Shown here: piece by piece, positions 1 to 10,400 of the stretch
Position numbering within the stretch: position 1 is the first letter of the stretch
How the letters are laid out: every line of letters begins with the position of its first letter
Source: CAXXIC01 sp964534355
GTDB lineage: Bacteria; Bacteroidota; Bacteroidia; Bacteroidales; UBA7332
Reading direction: 5' to 3'
Length of the DNA: 43,986 nucleotides
Assembly: GCA_964534355.1 (NCBI GenBank)
Contig: CAZHNZ010000019.1
Span: forward strand, 1-43,986
The notes under the pieces: model-generated
Databases searched by the model: none
What the model saw: only the letters and a program-made list of their open reading frames with translations
What the model was told of the DNA's origin: nothing
Translations under genes and position numbers: made by a program

Positions 1-177
1 ACTTATCGGATTTTACGAAAAGATGGTAGCTATGCCTGGTATTTTGATCGTGGTTATATATCAGAACGGGATAGTTTTGGAAATCCGGTGAAGATAATTG
101 GTTCAGTTATTGACGTAAGTGAGCTTAAAGAGATGGAGCAACAGCTTGTGAAAAGAGAAAGTTTGAATGAAAAGTAG
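1..177 (+). CDS. C-terminal end of a PAS-domain signalling protein (5' partial)
   Basis: The reading frame is open from the window edge to a TAG at 175-177, giving 58 residues. The fragment looks like the second half of a PAS domain: a beta strand with LRKDGSYAWYFDRG, then a strand ending in IGSVIDVSEL, which is the usual end of a PAS/PAC unit (compare 'DITE'). A short charged helix follows (EMEQQLVKRESLNEK) and the protein then stops. No kinase core lies in the visible part, so the whole protein could be a response regulator with PAS domains, a CheB/CheR-type protein or a truncated sensor. The next kinase starts 20 bases downstream on the same strand, so they are probably co-transcribed. Confidence 0.7.
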   Translation, partial: TYRILRKDGSYAWYFDRGYISERDSFGNPVKIIGSVIDVSELKEMEQQLVKRESLNEK

Positions 178-197
178 AAATAAGAAAATTCTGTTCT

Positions 198-3100
198 ATG
201 AATGAGACAGCAAGAAAACGAATTGCAGATGCCTTGTGTAGCCGAAAAACTGATGTTGATTTGTCAGACCATAGTTTCGAAGAATTGACAGAGGAGTTGG
301 GTGTTTATTATGAAGAGTTGATGGTTCAAAATGAGGAGTTACTTCGCACTCAGCACGAGTTAGAACGGTTAACCCAAATGTATGCAGATCTCTTTGATCA
401 TGCTCCGGTTGGATATATTATAATGAATGAAGAGGGAACAATACTTCGTGTAAATCAGACCTTTTGTCGGTTGTTGGATTGTGAAAAAAATGTTTTGACG
501 GATCATAAATTGTCGGATTTTGTAGCTCCTGAGTGTCAGAATGTGCTTTATTTTCATTATCGAGAGTTGATTAATCGGGGTAAGTCACCCTCTTGTGATT
601 TATTTTTGAGGAAATCCGGGGAGGATATATTAGTCGGGGTGGAGAGTGTTTTGGTTGTTGAGAATGGGGAACGAACAATCCGTTCGACAATTTCAGACTT
701 GACACTTCTCAATAGGAAAGATCAATTGCTGAGCGAAGCCAGAGCGAAGCTTGAAAAAACGATGAATGTGACAAGCACATATTGTAGTATAAGTCTTTTT
801 GATACTGGTGAATATGTGGATGTGAATGATGCATTCTGTCAGAAATCGGGTTTTGCAAAATCTGAAATTATTGGTCGTACCTCTATTGATATCAATTTGT
901 TGACAAAGCACCATCGGGATGAATTTATAGCGCAAATAAAGCAAACTGGTGTAATTCGCGATTTTGAAACAGTAATTACGCTTAAAACAGGGCAAAAGAT
1001 TGATGTTTTAATGTCTGCTGAGATAGTTAAAATTAATAACACTCAATATATCTATACGAATGCGATTGATATAACCAATCAGAAATTGATAGATCGTGTT
1101 GTCCGGTTTGTGGCAGAATGCCAGTGGGACAGGCTTTCGAAGGGATATTTTGAGTCGTTGTCTGCATTTTTAGTAGAAACGATGCAGATAGATGGAGTAT
1201 TAATATCCCGTTTGAGTAAATCAAAAAGCGATATAGAGTCTCTGTTTATATATTATGATGATATTGTTCATCCGAATGTTTGCTATCCAATAAAAGGGAC
1301 GCCTTCAGAGTGCATTATTGCAGAAGGTAGCTATATTTGTATTGAAAATGTGTCAAAAATATTTCCGGAGGCAGTTTTGGCAAATCTGTTAGGTGTGCAG
1401 GGTATGGCCGGTCAGACTTTGCTGAATGCAAAAGGAGAAATCATTGGCGTGATAGCATTTCTGGATAAAATATCCATAGAAAATCCAGAATTGGTAAAAT
1501 CAGTATTGCAGATTGTTGCAAATTCTATTTCAATGGAAATAGAGAGAACGGAATCGACGATGCTATTGAGTAAAAATGAATTATTGTATCGGAATTTGTT
1601 TAATAACATCACCCAACCTTTGGTCTTGCATCGTTTTTTATTTGATTCAAAAGGGCAGGCCAATGATTATGTTATCAAGGAATATAATGATTCGTTTAAA
1701 ACGTTAGTGAGAAAAGGAGATCATGAATTGGTGGGTAAGAGATGTGATCAGCTTTTCACGGGGATAACAAGAGAGTGGAAAGACAATCTGTTGAAGGGTT
1801 TGAAGAATGATGGGTTTTATAATTTTGTATATCAGTTGGATGATCCATTTGTTTATATTGAAGCCAGAGCCTTTTTAATTAATAATGAAGAATTTGCGGT
1901 ATCGTTGTCTGATTTAACAAAAGAAAAATTAAAAGAGAAAGAGATTTCTGATTCCCGTGGTTTTTTATCAGCAATTCTAAATACAATTAAAGATCCGGTT
2001 TTTGTAAAAAATAATAATTTAGAATTAATTCTTGTCAATGATGCGTATTGTGATTTGATGGGAAAAAGCATGAGTGAAATTTTTGCAGAGGAAGACGAAC
2101 CGCTATTCAGGAGTTTGGAGAGAAATAGGGTAAATCAGAAAGACAAATATTTGTTGCAATCAAATACAAGTAGCTCTGAGCAACTACTAGTTCAGGGACG
2201 TGATAAGTCAGATATATATATGAATGTAAAGAAATCTGTTTACATTGACCAAAATGGTTTCCGTTTTTTAGTAGGTATATTGCACGATATTACCGAGTCT
2301 GTGGTGAGTGACCGCCTGATTCGACAAAATCAGGCCATACAGAAGTCGTTGCTTGATGTTTTTCCTTATATGGTTTGGCTAAAAGATGTGAACGGACGGC
2401 TATTGGCTGTAAATCAAGCATATGTTATTCAAGCAGGATTAGATCATGAGGGACAGTTACTGGGCAAAACAGATTATGATTTGTGGCCGTCTCATCATGC
2501 GGCGAAATATATGGCAGATGATCAGAAAGTGATAACAGCCAGAACGAATTTTAAAACAGAAGAAGTGATTAAAGATGGTGATTCCATCAAGTGGCACGAA
2601 ACCTATAAGGCACCATTGTATGACGCAAAGGGAGAGGTTATCGGAGTTGCAGGTTTTGCACGCGATATTTCGGACTACAAGTCTATGTTGGAGGAACTAA
2701 GAAACAGCGAGTTAAAGCTTAAGAGTTTGTTGAAAATGAAAGATAAATTGTTTTCAATCATAGCTCATGATTTACGCAGCCCGTTTAATTCATTGCTTGG
2801 GTTTAGCGAAATGCTTGTTAAGCAGTTGCCTGAGATGACAGAAGTTGAAGTCCGGGAAATATCAGGTTTTATTCACGGTTCGGCTTTACAGGCAAATCGA
2901 CTTTTAGAGAATCTGCTCAACTGGGCTAGAGTGCAGCACGGGCATATTCACTTCGAGCCTTCTTTGTTGAATTTATCGACCATATATACTGATGTTTATG
3001 GTGTGTTGGGCGAAATAGCCAGAGCAAAGCAGATTGAGATGGTTTGTCATAAGGATTTTGTTGGTACAGTTTTTGCTGATCAGAATATGCTTAGTGTCAT

Positions 3101-3440
3101 TTTGCGAAATTTGGTTTCTAATGCATTGAAATTCACACCACGTGGTGGAACTATTATGATTGCTTGTAGCCAGAAAGAGACGGAGGTTGAGTTAAGTATA
3201 GAGGATAATGGTATTGGAATGACATCTGATATGATTGAGAAATTATTCAAAACCGACTTTGAATATATTAGGGAAGGAACTGAAAATGAGGCAGGTACAG
3301 GTCTTGGTCTTTTGCTGTGTGCGGAGTTTGCGCATTTACATAATGGAAGAATAGCTGTTGTAAGTGAGGTGGGAAAAGGGAGTCGTTTTTCATTTTTTTT
3401 ACCTCGTATTTCAGATGATAATTCACCAGACAGGGTATAA
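198..3440 (+). CDS. Soluble multi-PAS/GAF sensor histidine kinase
   Basis: This 1080-residue protein has no membrane segment and probably senses cytoplasmic signals. Order of parts: an N-terminal acidic coiled coil (about 25-60), PAS (60-165), PAS (175-295), a GAF-like domain (300-450), three more PAS domains (about 460-600, 610-720, 725-835), a dimerisation/phosphoacceptor helix with His857 in IIAHDLRSPF, and a HATPase_c domain with an N box (LVSNALKFTP), DNGIGM and GTGLGLLL. It ends right after the ATPase domain, so unlike its neighbours it carries no receiver and must pass phosphate to a separate protein. The methyltransferase gene follows after 65 bases on the same strand. Domain edges are estimated by eye; the family call is firm, but the ligand is unknown. 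Confidence 0.93.
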   Translation: MNETARKRIADALCSRKTDVDLSDHSFEELTEELGVYYEELMVQNEELLRTQHELERLTQMYADLFDHAPVGYIIMNEEGTILRVNQTFCRLLDCEKNVLTDHKLSDFVAPECQNVLYFHYRELINRGKSPSCDLFLRKSGEDILVGVESVLVVENGERTIRSTISDLTLLNRKDQLLSEARAKLEKTMNVTSTYCSISLFDTGEYVDVNDAFCQKSGFAKSEIIGRTSIDINLLTKHHRDEFIAQIKQTGVIRDFETVITLKTGQKIDVLMSAEIVKINNTQYIYTNAIDITNQKLIDRVVRFVAECQWDRLSKGYFESLSAFLVETMQIDGVLISRLSKSKSDIESLFIYYDDIVHPNVCYPIKGTPSECIIAEGSYICIENVSKIFPEAVLANLLGVQGMAGQTLLNAKGEIIGVIAFLDKISIENPELVKSVLQIVANSISMEIERTESTMLLSKNELLYRNLFNNITQPLVLHRFLFDSKGQANDYVIKEYNDSFKTLVRKGDHELVGKRCDQLFTGITREWKDNLLKGLKNDGFYNFVYQLDDPFVYIEARAFLINNEEFAVSLSDLTKEKLKEKEISDSRGFLSAILNTIKDPVFVKNNNLELILVNDAYCDLMGKSMSEIFAEEDEPLFRSLERNRVNQKDKYLLQSNTSSSEQLLVQGRDKSDIYMNVKKSVYIDQNGFRFLVGILHDITESVVSDRLIRQNQAIQKSLLDVFPYMVWLKDVNGRLLAVNQAYVIQAGLDHEGQLLGKTDYDLWPSHHAAKYMADDQKVITARTNFKTEEVIKDGDSIKWHETYKAPLYDAKGEVIGVAGFARDISDYKSMLEELRNSELKLKSLLKMKDKLFSIIAHDLRSPFNSLLGFSEMLVKQLPEMTEVEVREISGFIHGSALQANRLLENLLNWARVQHGHIHFEPSLLNLSTIYTDVYGVLGEIARAKQIEMVCHKDFVGTVFADQNMLSVILRNLVSNALKFTPRGGTIMIACSQKETEVELSIEDNGIGMTSDMIEKLFKTDFEYIREGTENEAGTGLGLLLCAEFAHLHNGRIAVVSEVGKGSRFSFFLPRISDDNSPDRV

Positions 3441-3505
3441 GGTATTTGTTTGATTTACTGAAGGTTGTTTGAAGTATGTTTTGTTAATTTATATTAGTAA
3501 AGGAG

Positions 3506-4321
3506 ATGGAAGAGGTGGAATATGATTGGAGTGAGGTGGTAAGTGCCGAATTGGGTGTGTATGATGGTTCATTTTTACGACAAGCAATTCAGGGAAGAAA
3601 GTCGGCAACCGGCTGCGAAACAACCGCCGATTATTATTTGCTGGTTCAACAAGACGATAGTGAGCGCTTGCATCTTATTGCATCACTTAAAAACTCATAT
3701 AGCTTTTTTTTTCGTAATGGAACCGTTTTTTCTATGCTGGAAGATTATCTGGTACCACAAATATTTCGACAGAAGTTGGGCTCATCGCATCGGGAGGTGC
3801 GCGTGTGGTCTGCCGGATGTGCTGCAGGTCAGGAGCCATATTCTTTGGCGATGGTAATCGATTATTATCGGTTCGTTACTAAGCAGGATCTTTTATTTCG
3901 TGTATTTGCGACAGATTATTCGTCAAGAATACTTAAAATAGCACAAAATGGGAGATACGACCGTCAGGCACTGGATAATGTGAAGCTGAAATATTTTGAT
4001 AGGTATTTTGAAGAATTTGATGGTGTATTTTCTGTAAAGTCAGATCTGATTCATAATATTCAATTTTCGTACTACGATTTGTTGGATAGAGAAAGTATTG
4101 CACCACCTGATAGCCTTTTTTGTGAGTTCGATTTGATATTTTGTTGTAATGTTTTGTTTTATTACAACAATGAATCACGATTATTTATACTTAATAAGTT
4201 AGCCAGATCATTGGTTGGGGGAGGATATTTGATTACAGGAGATGCAGAGACAGAAATTATTGAAAATAGTGGTTTGTTTATTCGAATAGGATCTCATATT
4301 CCTGTTTATATGAAAAGATAA
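3506..4321 (+). CDS. CheR-type SAM-dependent methyltransferase (orphan)
   Basis: The 271-residue protein matches the CheR family, which transfers methyl groups from S-adenosylmethionine to glutamates of chemoreceptors. Residues 65-79 (SYSFFFRNGTVFSML) fit the family's TxFFRd motif, residues 100-117 (VWSAGCAAGQEPYSLAMV) are the SAM-binding motif, and 213-220 (CCNVLFYY) corresponds to the usual CRNVLIYF. The family Arg is Cys214 here, and the motif Thr is Ser65. The start abuts AAAGGAG with no spacing, so that purine run is unlikely to act as a ribosome site. No receptor, CheB, CheA or CheW gene is nearby, so the substrate is unclear; the neighbouring membrane kinase with a receptor-like sensor is one candidate. 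Confidence 0.85.
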   Translation: MEEVEYDWSEVVSAELGVYDGSFLRQAIQGRKSATGCETTADYYLLVQQDDSERLHLIASLKNSYSFFFRNGTVFSMLEDYLVPQIFRQKLGSSHREVRVWSAGCAAGQEPYSLAMVIDYYRFVTKQDLLFRVFATDYSSRILKIAQNGRYDRQALDNVKLKYFDRYFEEFDGVFSVKSDLIHNIQFSYYDLLDRESIAPPDSLFCEFDLIFCCNVLFYYNNESRLFILNKLARSLVGGGYLITGDAETEIIENSGLFIRIGSHIPVYMKR

Positions 4322-4408
4322 TACAATGAAAATATTAAGTATACCAATTAAATATTTCTCGTTGTGCTTTTTTGATGGTTAATATATCTGTTTGTGCAAA
4401 TTAATGCT

Positions 4409-4416
4409 TATATTTG
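4409..4416 (+). promoter_or_regulatory. Possible -7 box before the membrane hybrid kinase
   Basis: TATATTTG fits the Bacteroidota -7 consensus TAnnTTTG and ends 27 bases before the start codon at 4444. A TTTG lies at 4391-4394, but the 14-base spacing is shorter than the usual 19-20, so only the -7 part is supported. It falls in the 122-base gap after the methyltransferase gene and could give the kinase pair its own transcript. Confidence 0.35.
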
Positions 4417-4443
4417 GGATGTTAATACCTTAAATTTCGACTT

Positions 4444-7401
4444 ATGAAGTTCCAAAACACAAAAATAAGTAGTCGTTTGATCTGGAGTTCTGTATTGATC
4501 TTATCTATGGTCACTTTTATGGGTTTGGGCGCTTTTTGGCAAACAGAAAGGCTCGCCATGAATACGACAAAATTATACCATCATCCGTTGCCTGTGACCA
4601 GGGCTGCTCTTCAGCTCAAATCGGAAATCTATCATATGCAGAATTTAATGCAGTCGGTTGTTTTCAATCGGAAGGCAAGCTCAAACATAGCATTTAAGCA
4701 AACTGAAAAACAGATAGTGACCGCCTATCTTGAATATAAACAGGCAATGAGGATTATGCGTAGCAGATTCTTGGGTGACCATCGGAAGCTGGATGAAATA
4801 GATCTTGAGTATGCTAACCTGATGGGAAATTGGAGTATCGTGGTTAAGCGTATTGAAAACGGGCAGTTTGATCAGGCAGAGTTATTGTATACGCGGATGG
4901 CAGAGACTCATATCGCTGGTTTATTATCATGTACCCAATATGTGATTGATTTTGCAGAAAATAAATCAACATTCTTTTTCGAATCGGCTCGGGTAGAGCA
5001 GCAAACATTAAGATTGTGGCTACTATTTTTGTTTATAGCAACTGTAATTGTCGTTGTTCTCATTGTTGTTTATTTATACAGATCGGTAAAGAAGCCACTC
5101 GATATAATCATTGCTGCTACTCAAAATTATAAAGATGGCCATTATAATGCACGATCTTCGTACTCGTATAGAAATGAAATGGGTTTTTTGTCTCACTCTT
5201 TTAATGAGATGGCTGAAGCTATTCAATCGCAATTAAGTGTAAAAGAGAAATCGGCTCAGATTTCTGAAGCATTATTGGCGGAGAACAATCTGAGCTTGTT
5301 TGTGCAGGTTTTGCTTAATGAATTAGTGTCGAAAACTAATTGTCAAACCGCTGCATTCTATCTTAAATCGGGAGATACCAAATTTTTTGAGCTGTTATCT
5401 TCAATTGGTCTGTCAGAAGAGGCAATCAGGACGTTTTCAGCAGAAGAGATGGAAGGTGAGTTTGGAGCAGCTTTGGCTACGAAGAAAATGGTTCGAATCA
5501 CTTCTATACCCTCTGATGCCAGATATCAGTTAAAAACATCCATCGGTTATTTTACCCCGGCCGAAATAATAACGATACCTATTCTTGATAGAGGAGAGGT
5601 GTCTGCTGTTATCTCTTTATCGGCAGCTACTCCTTTGTCAGATGTAGCCAATCAGCTGCTCAATGAGGTAAGGATGATTATTAATGCACGGGTAAATGGA
5701 GTGCTCTTGATGCAAACATTGATTGATTTTACGGATAAATTGGATAAACAAAATCACGAATTAAGTGATAAAACAATAGAACTAGAGGTACAGGCCGAAG
5801 AGTTACGTGAATACAATATCGAATTGAAAATGCAAAAGAAACAACTCGATGAGGCAAACCGGTTGAAAAGTGCTTTCCTCTCGAATATGAGCCACGAACT
5901 ACGCACGCCACTTAATTCTGTGATAGCACTTTCTGGAGTTTTGAGTCGTAGATTAAAAAGCGTGATTCCGGTTGAACAATCCGATTACATCGATGTAATA
6001 GAGAAAAATGGAAAGCAATTATTGAAGTTAATTAATGAAATACTTGATTTATCGCGAATAGAAGCCGGGAAAGAGATTGTAGATTTATCTCAAGTCGATT
6101 TTAAAGAGCTTGTTTGTTCAATTCTAGATACGACAAAGCCCATGTTGGCTAATTCATCTGTTGAATTGATAAACAGAATTCCGGATGATTTACCGTCTGT
6201 TTTCACCGATCGAAATAAATGTTTTCATATTTTGCAAAATTTAATAGCCAATGCCGTAAAGTTTACCGAATCGGGTTCGGTGGAGGTCATGGCAGAAGTA
6301 TCTGCAGAAGGGAGGTTAGTCATTCGGGTAAAAGATACCGGAATCGGTATCCCGGAAGAAAGTTTGCCCTTTATTTTTGATGAATTCAGGCAAGCAGACG
6401 ACCGGACTTCACGTAAATATGGCGGTACAGGTCTTGGGCTTGCTATTGCCCAAAAATATGCCCGTTTGATTCAGGCTGATTTGTTTGTGGAAAGTAAGGT
6501 TGCTTTAGGTACTACTTTTGTCCTTACTTTGCCTCTGGGTGATTCCGGAGTTTTTCCTGTTGTTGAGCGTAAAGATATTGTTACACATCGTGCATATCAA
6601 TCTGTTTCATTCAAAGAAAAAACAATTTTAATTGTAGAAGATAGCGAACCTCAGATAGTGCAGTTAACTGATATTTTAAACGAAGTTGGTTACAAGACAT
6701 TAATCGCAAGGAATGGTAAAGAGGCTCTTGCATTTGTTGATCTGCTAACACCTGATGCAATAATTCTGGACTTGATGATGCCTGAGATTGACGGATTTGA
6801 AACATTGAATCAACTCAGAAGTAAGCCTGAAACACGTACACTTCCGGTGTTAATATTATCGGCTAAGCACATTACACCTGATGAGCGCAAATTGTTGAAC
6901 GATAATCATATCTCGCAACTGATTCAGAAAGGAGATATAAGTCGGTCAGAGCTGCTGACGTATGTTGGTAATCTTTTCTCTTATTCTGTTTTACCTCCGG
7001 AAATAAAAAAAACAGCTCGTATTCCCCGATCATCAAAAGGTAATATTCTTGTTGTCGAGGATAACCCGGACAATATGATGACTGTTCGCGCGCTACTTGA
7101 CGATAAACATCTTGTTTTGGAAGCCTATAATGGAGAGGATGGTCTGAAAATGGTACTGACTCATGCACCGGATATTATTCTACTTGATATTTCTTTACCC
7201 GGAAAGGATGGGTTAGAGATATTATCTGATTTGAAGAATAATAGTTCGACAGCAAAAATTCCGGTGATTGCCCTGACAGCACGTGCTATGAAGGGTGATG
7301 AGGAGATGTTGTTGCGTTTAGGCTTTGATGATTATGTGTCTAAACCAATTGATAATATGGATCTTGAATGTAAAGTTAATGCATGGTTGTATGGAGAATA
7401 A
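4444..7401 (+). CDS. Membrane hybrid histidine kinase: 4HB sensor-HAMP-GAF-HK-REC-REC
   Basis: The 985-residue protein has two membrane helices (about 12-31 and 191-212). They enclose a mostly helical periplasmic domain of about 160 residues that resembles the four-helix bundle of chemoreceptors. A HAMP linker (212-265), a GAF domain (about 275-420) and a long charged coiled coil (425-473) follow. The kinase core has His484 in NMSHELRTPLN and an ATPase domain with DTGIGIP and GGTGLGLAIA. Two receivers close the protein, with phosphoacceptor aspartates Asp776 (ILDLMMPEIDGF) and Asp915 (LLDISLPGKDG). The next kinase gene overlaps its last 11 bases, so the two are likely translated together. Sensor, HAMP and coiled coil are receptor-like, which makes it a possible target of the adjacent CheR-type enzyme; that link is inference. 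Confidence 0.93.
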   Translation: MKFQNTKISSRLIWSSVLILSMVTFMGLGAFWQTERLAMNTTKLYHHPLPVTRAALQLKSEIYHMQNLMQSVVFNRKASSNIAFKQTEKQIVTAYLEYKQAMRIMRSRFLGDHRKLDEIDLEYANLMGNWSIVVKRIENGQFDQAELLYTRMAETHIAGLLSCTQYVIDFAENKSTFFFESARVEQQTLRLWLLFLFIATVIVVVLIVVYLYRSVKKPLDIIIAATQNYKDGHYNARSSYSYRNEMGFLSHSFNEMAEAIQSQLSVKEKSAQISEALLAENNLSLFVQVLLNELVSKTNCQTAAFYLKSGDTKFFELLSSIGLSEEAIRTFSAEEMEGEFGAALATKKMVRITSIPSDARYQLKTSIGYFTPAEIITIPILDRGEVSAVISLSAATPLSDVANQLLNEVRMIINARVNGVLLMQTLIDFTDKLDKQNHELSDKTIELEVQAEELREYNIELKMQKKQLDEANRLKSAFLSNMSHELRTPLNSVIALSGVLSRRLKSVIPVEQSDYIDVIEKNGKQLLKLINEILDLSRIEAGKEIVDLSQVDFKELVCSILDTTKPMLANSSVELINRIPDDLPSVFTDRNKCFHILQNLIANAVKFTESGSVEVMAEVSAEGRLVIRVKDTGIGIPEESLPFIFDEFRQADDRTSRKYGGTGLGLAIAQKYARLIQADLFVESKVALGTTFVLTLPLGDSGVFPVVERKDIVTHRAYQSVSFKEKTILIVEDSEPQIVQLTDILNEVGYKTLIARNGKEALAFVDLLTPDAIILDLMMPEIDGFETLNQLRSKPETRTLPVLILSAKHITPDERKLLNDNHISQLIQKGDISRSELLTYVGNLFSYSVLPPEIKKTARIPRSSKGNILVVEDNPDNMMTVRALLDDKHLVLEAYNGEDGLKMVLTHAPDIILLDISLPGKDGLEILSDLKNNSSTAKIPVIALTARAMKGDEEMLLRLGFDDYVSKPIDNMDLECKVNAWLYGE

Positions 7402-10400
7402 GCCGATTAAGATAGTCGCTATTGACGACAATGAATCAAATATTATTGTATTAAAGGCTTTGTTAGAAGAGTCTTTTTCTGATATTGAGTTTCATTCTGC
7501 AAATTCCGGGCAGTCAGGTTTAGAAAAATGTCACTCAATTATGCCTGATATCATTTTGCTGGATGTCGTTATGCCAGGTATGGATGGTTTTGAGGTATGT
7601 ATGACGCTGAAGAGTGATGATTTACTCAATAATATACCGGTAGTAATGATTACTGCTGCGGCAACAGATCGTCAGATGCGTATAAAAGCACTCGAGGTCG
7701 GTGCCGATGCATTTCTGAATAAGCCGGTTGATGTTTCTGAGCTTGTAGCACAAATACGAGCTATGCTTCGAATAAAACGGGCGGAGGATCTGAAGAAAAC
7801 AGAAAAACAACGTTTAGAAACATTGGTAAAAGAGCGTACAGAGGCATTAATTGCAGAGCTTGGAGAACGAAAAAAGGCGGAAGAACAGCTGCAAAAAAGC
7901 GAAGAAAAATACAAATATATTTTTACGAATAGTCCGCAGCCCATGATGATATTCGATATAGAAACATTACGGTTTCTCGAAGTTAATCAGACAGCTGTCG
8001 ATTTTTACGGATATAGTCGTCGTGAGTTTTCAGCGATGAGTATCGCTGAAATCAGACCTCCTGAAGATTTACATCTCTTGATGCAAAGTGTGAATAATGC
8101 CCGTAGTGGAAATGATGAAGATATACAGGTGAGGCATTTGACCAAAAACGGACAGATGAAGTATGTGAATGTATCTGCACATTCTCTATTGTATGAGGGA
8201 CGGAGAGCCAGGCAGGTTATTATCAATGATTTAACTGATAGGGTAAATGCAGAGCAAAAACTGCGGAAGAGTGAAAAACAACTTTCGAAAGCAATGGATA
8301 TTGCCCGACTTTGCTCGTGGGAGTTTGATTTGGAACGAGAGGTTTTTGTGTTAAATGATCAATTTTTTACTCTGGTAGGGTCATCTTTTGAGATACATGG
8401 AGATTATGAAATGTCAAAAGAAGACTATGAATTGAATTTCTTGTTCCCTGAAGATTATGGCCTGGTGGATAGAGTAATGTCGAGAGTAAAGAGACCTGAT
8501 AATCCACTTAGAAGTGGTAGCTTTGAGCACAAAATTCACCTGAATCGGGGTGAATCAGAAGGGGTGGTCTTTGTCGAATTCAACTCTATCACAAATAAAG
8601 AAGGACTGGTAACAAAAGCTTTTGGTATTATTCAGGACATTACCGAAAAGAAGAAAGCCGAAAAAGCATTGGCAGAGAGTGAGGCCAAATTTAGAACACT
8701 AGCGGCAAATTCGCCAATGGCAATCATGATTTATCAGGATGATTATTGGGTATATTCAAATATAGCTGGTGAAAATCTTTGTGGATATAGTGCTGAGGAG
8801 CTTTATCGAATGTATTTCTGGGATTTTGTGACTCCTGAGTATGTGGATAAGGTTAAGACGATAGGTCGGTCCCGACAATCCGGTGCTTTTATTAATAATT
8901 CCTATGAGTTTAAAATTCGATCAAAAACAGGTGAAGAGAAGTGGGTTTTCCTGACTGGTAATACGATTACATACAATGGAAAATGGGCCGGATTGATTTC
9001 TGTGGCTGATATTACATCGCAAAAACTGGTGCAGGAAGAGTTGCTAAAGCGTGATGCTATTTTGCAGGCTGCTGCCACTGCCGGACAGCTTTTATTGTCG
9101 GATGCCCCATTGGATGAGACTATTGAAACAGTGTTAAAATGCATAGTAGAGGCTACTGGTAAAGACTATATTTATATATATACATTGCAGGAGGATTCTT
9201 TTCAGCATAGACATTGTATAAGTCAATTTTGTAGCTGGAATAGATTGGAAAATAAAGTTAAGTTTCGGATTCCGGCGAACCAAAATCTTGATATAAGCGT
9301 GGCTGCACCTCTTTCAGGGCCATTAATGCTTGCGGGGAAAATGATTCGTCTCAATATTAAAGATATGCCTGAACCTGAAAAATTGATGTTTCAGAGTCGG
9401 GGGGTTATTTCGCTGTTAGCGCTTCCAATGATGATAGAAGGGAAATGTGAGGGTTTTGTGGGTATTGAGAGTATGAGCGATAAAGACTTGTGGAGTGATG
9501 TTGAGTGTTCAATTCTTCAAACTACAGCTTCATCCATTGGTATGGCGATTGTCAGACATCGAAAAAACGAGGAGTTACAGAATGCAAAATTGCTGCTCGA
9601 AGAGAGCGAGATGCGCGTTCGCCGAAAATTGCAGGTGGTGTTGGATCCTGATGGTGGTGTGAAAAATCTGGAGTTGTCAGATATTCTCGACAAAGTTGCT
9701 GTTCAGAAATTAATGGATAGTTTCCATGCTATTACGGGGATAGGTATTGGCATTATTGACACAAAAGGCGAGGTGTTAGTGGAAGAAGGTTGGCAGGATA
9801 TTTGTATAAACTATCACCGAGTTCATCCCGAAACTTGTAGAAATTGTTATGAAAGTGATTGCTATTTGTCTGAAGGTATTGAGCCTGGTCGCTTTAAGCT
9901 GTACAAGTGTAAAAACAATATGTGGGATATTGCAACACCTATTGTGGTCGGTGAGCATAAGTTGGGAAATGTCTTTTTGGGGCAGTTTTTGTTTGAAGAT
10001 GAGGAAATTGATTTTAATTTGTACCGTAAGCAGGCGAAACTATATGGATTTAATGAAGATGATTATGTTGAGGCATTGAAAAAAGTACCCCGTTATTCTA
10101 AATCGAAATTGGATTGGGTAATGGATTTCTATGCCCGTTTTGGGCAGATGATTGCTTCGTTGGGGTATGGCAATGTAAAATTGGCCCGGGTGTTGGCCGA
10201 GAAGGAGTCTCTGTACAGCAAATTAAGTGAGAACGAATCGCTACTTCGTTCCTTTATTGATAATGCACCATTCGAAATATGGGCTAGAAACGATGAAGGT
10301 ATTGCGGTGATCGAAAATCAAAAACTTCGTGAAAACAATGGCTCTATTGTCGGAAGTAGTCTCGAAGATATTTTCAGGAAAGAGAACGAATACAAAAAGT

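Noticed and set aside
3499..3505. AAAGGAG as a Shine-Dalgarno sequence for the CheR-type gene
   Set aside because: It touches the ATG with no spacer, so it cannot pair with the ribosome in the usual way.
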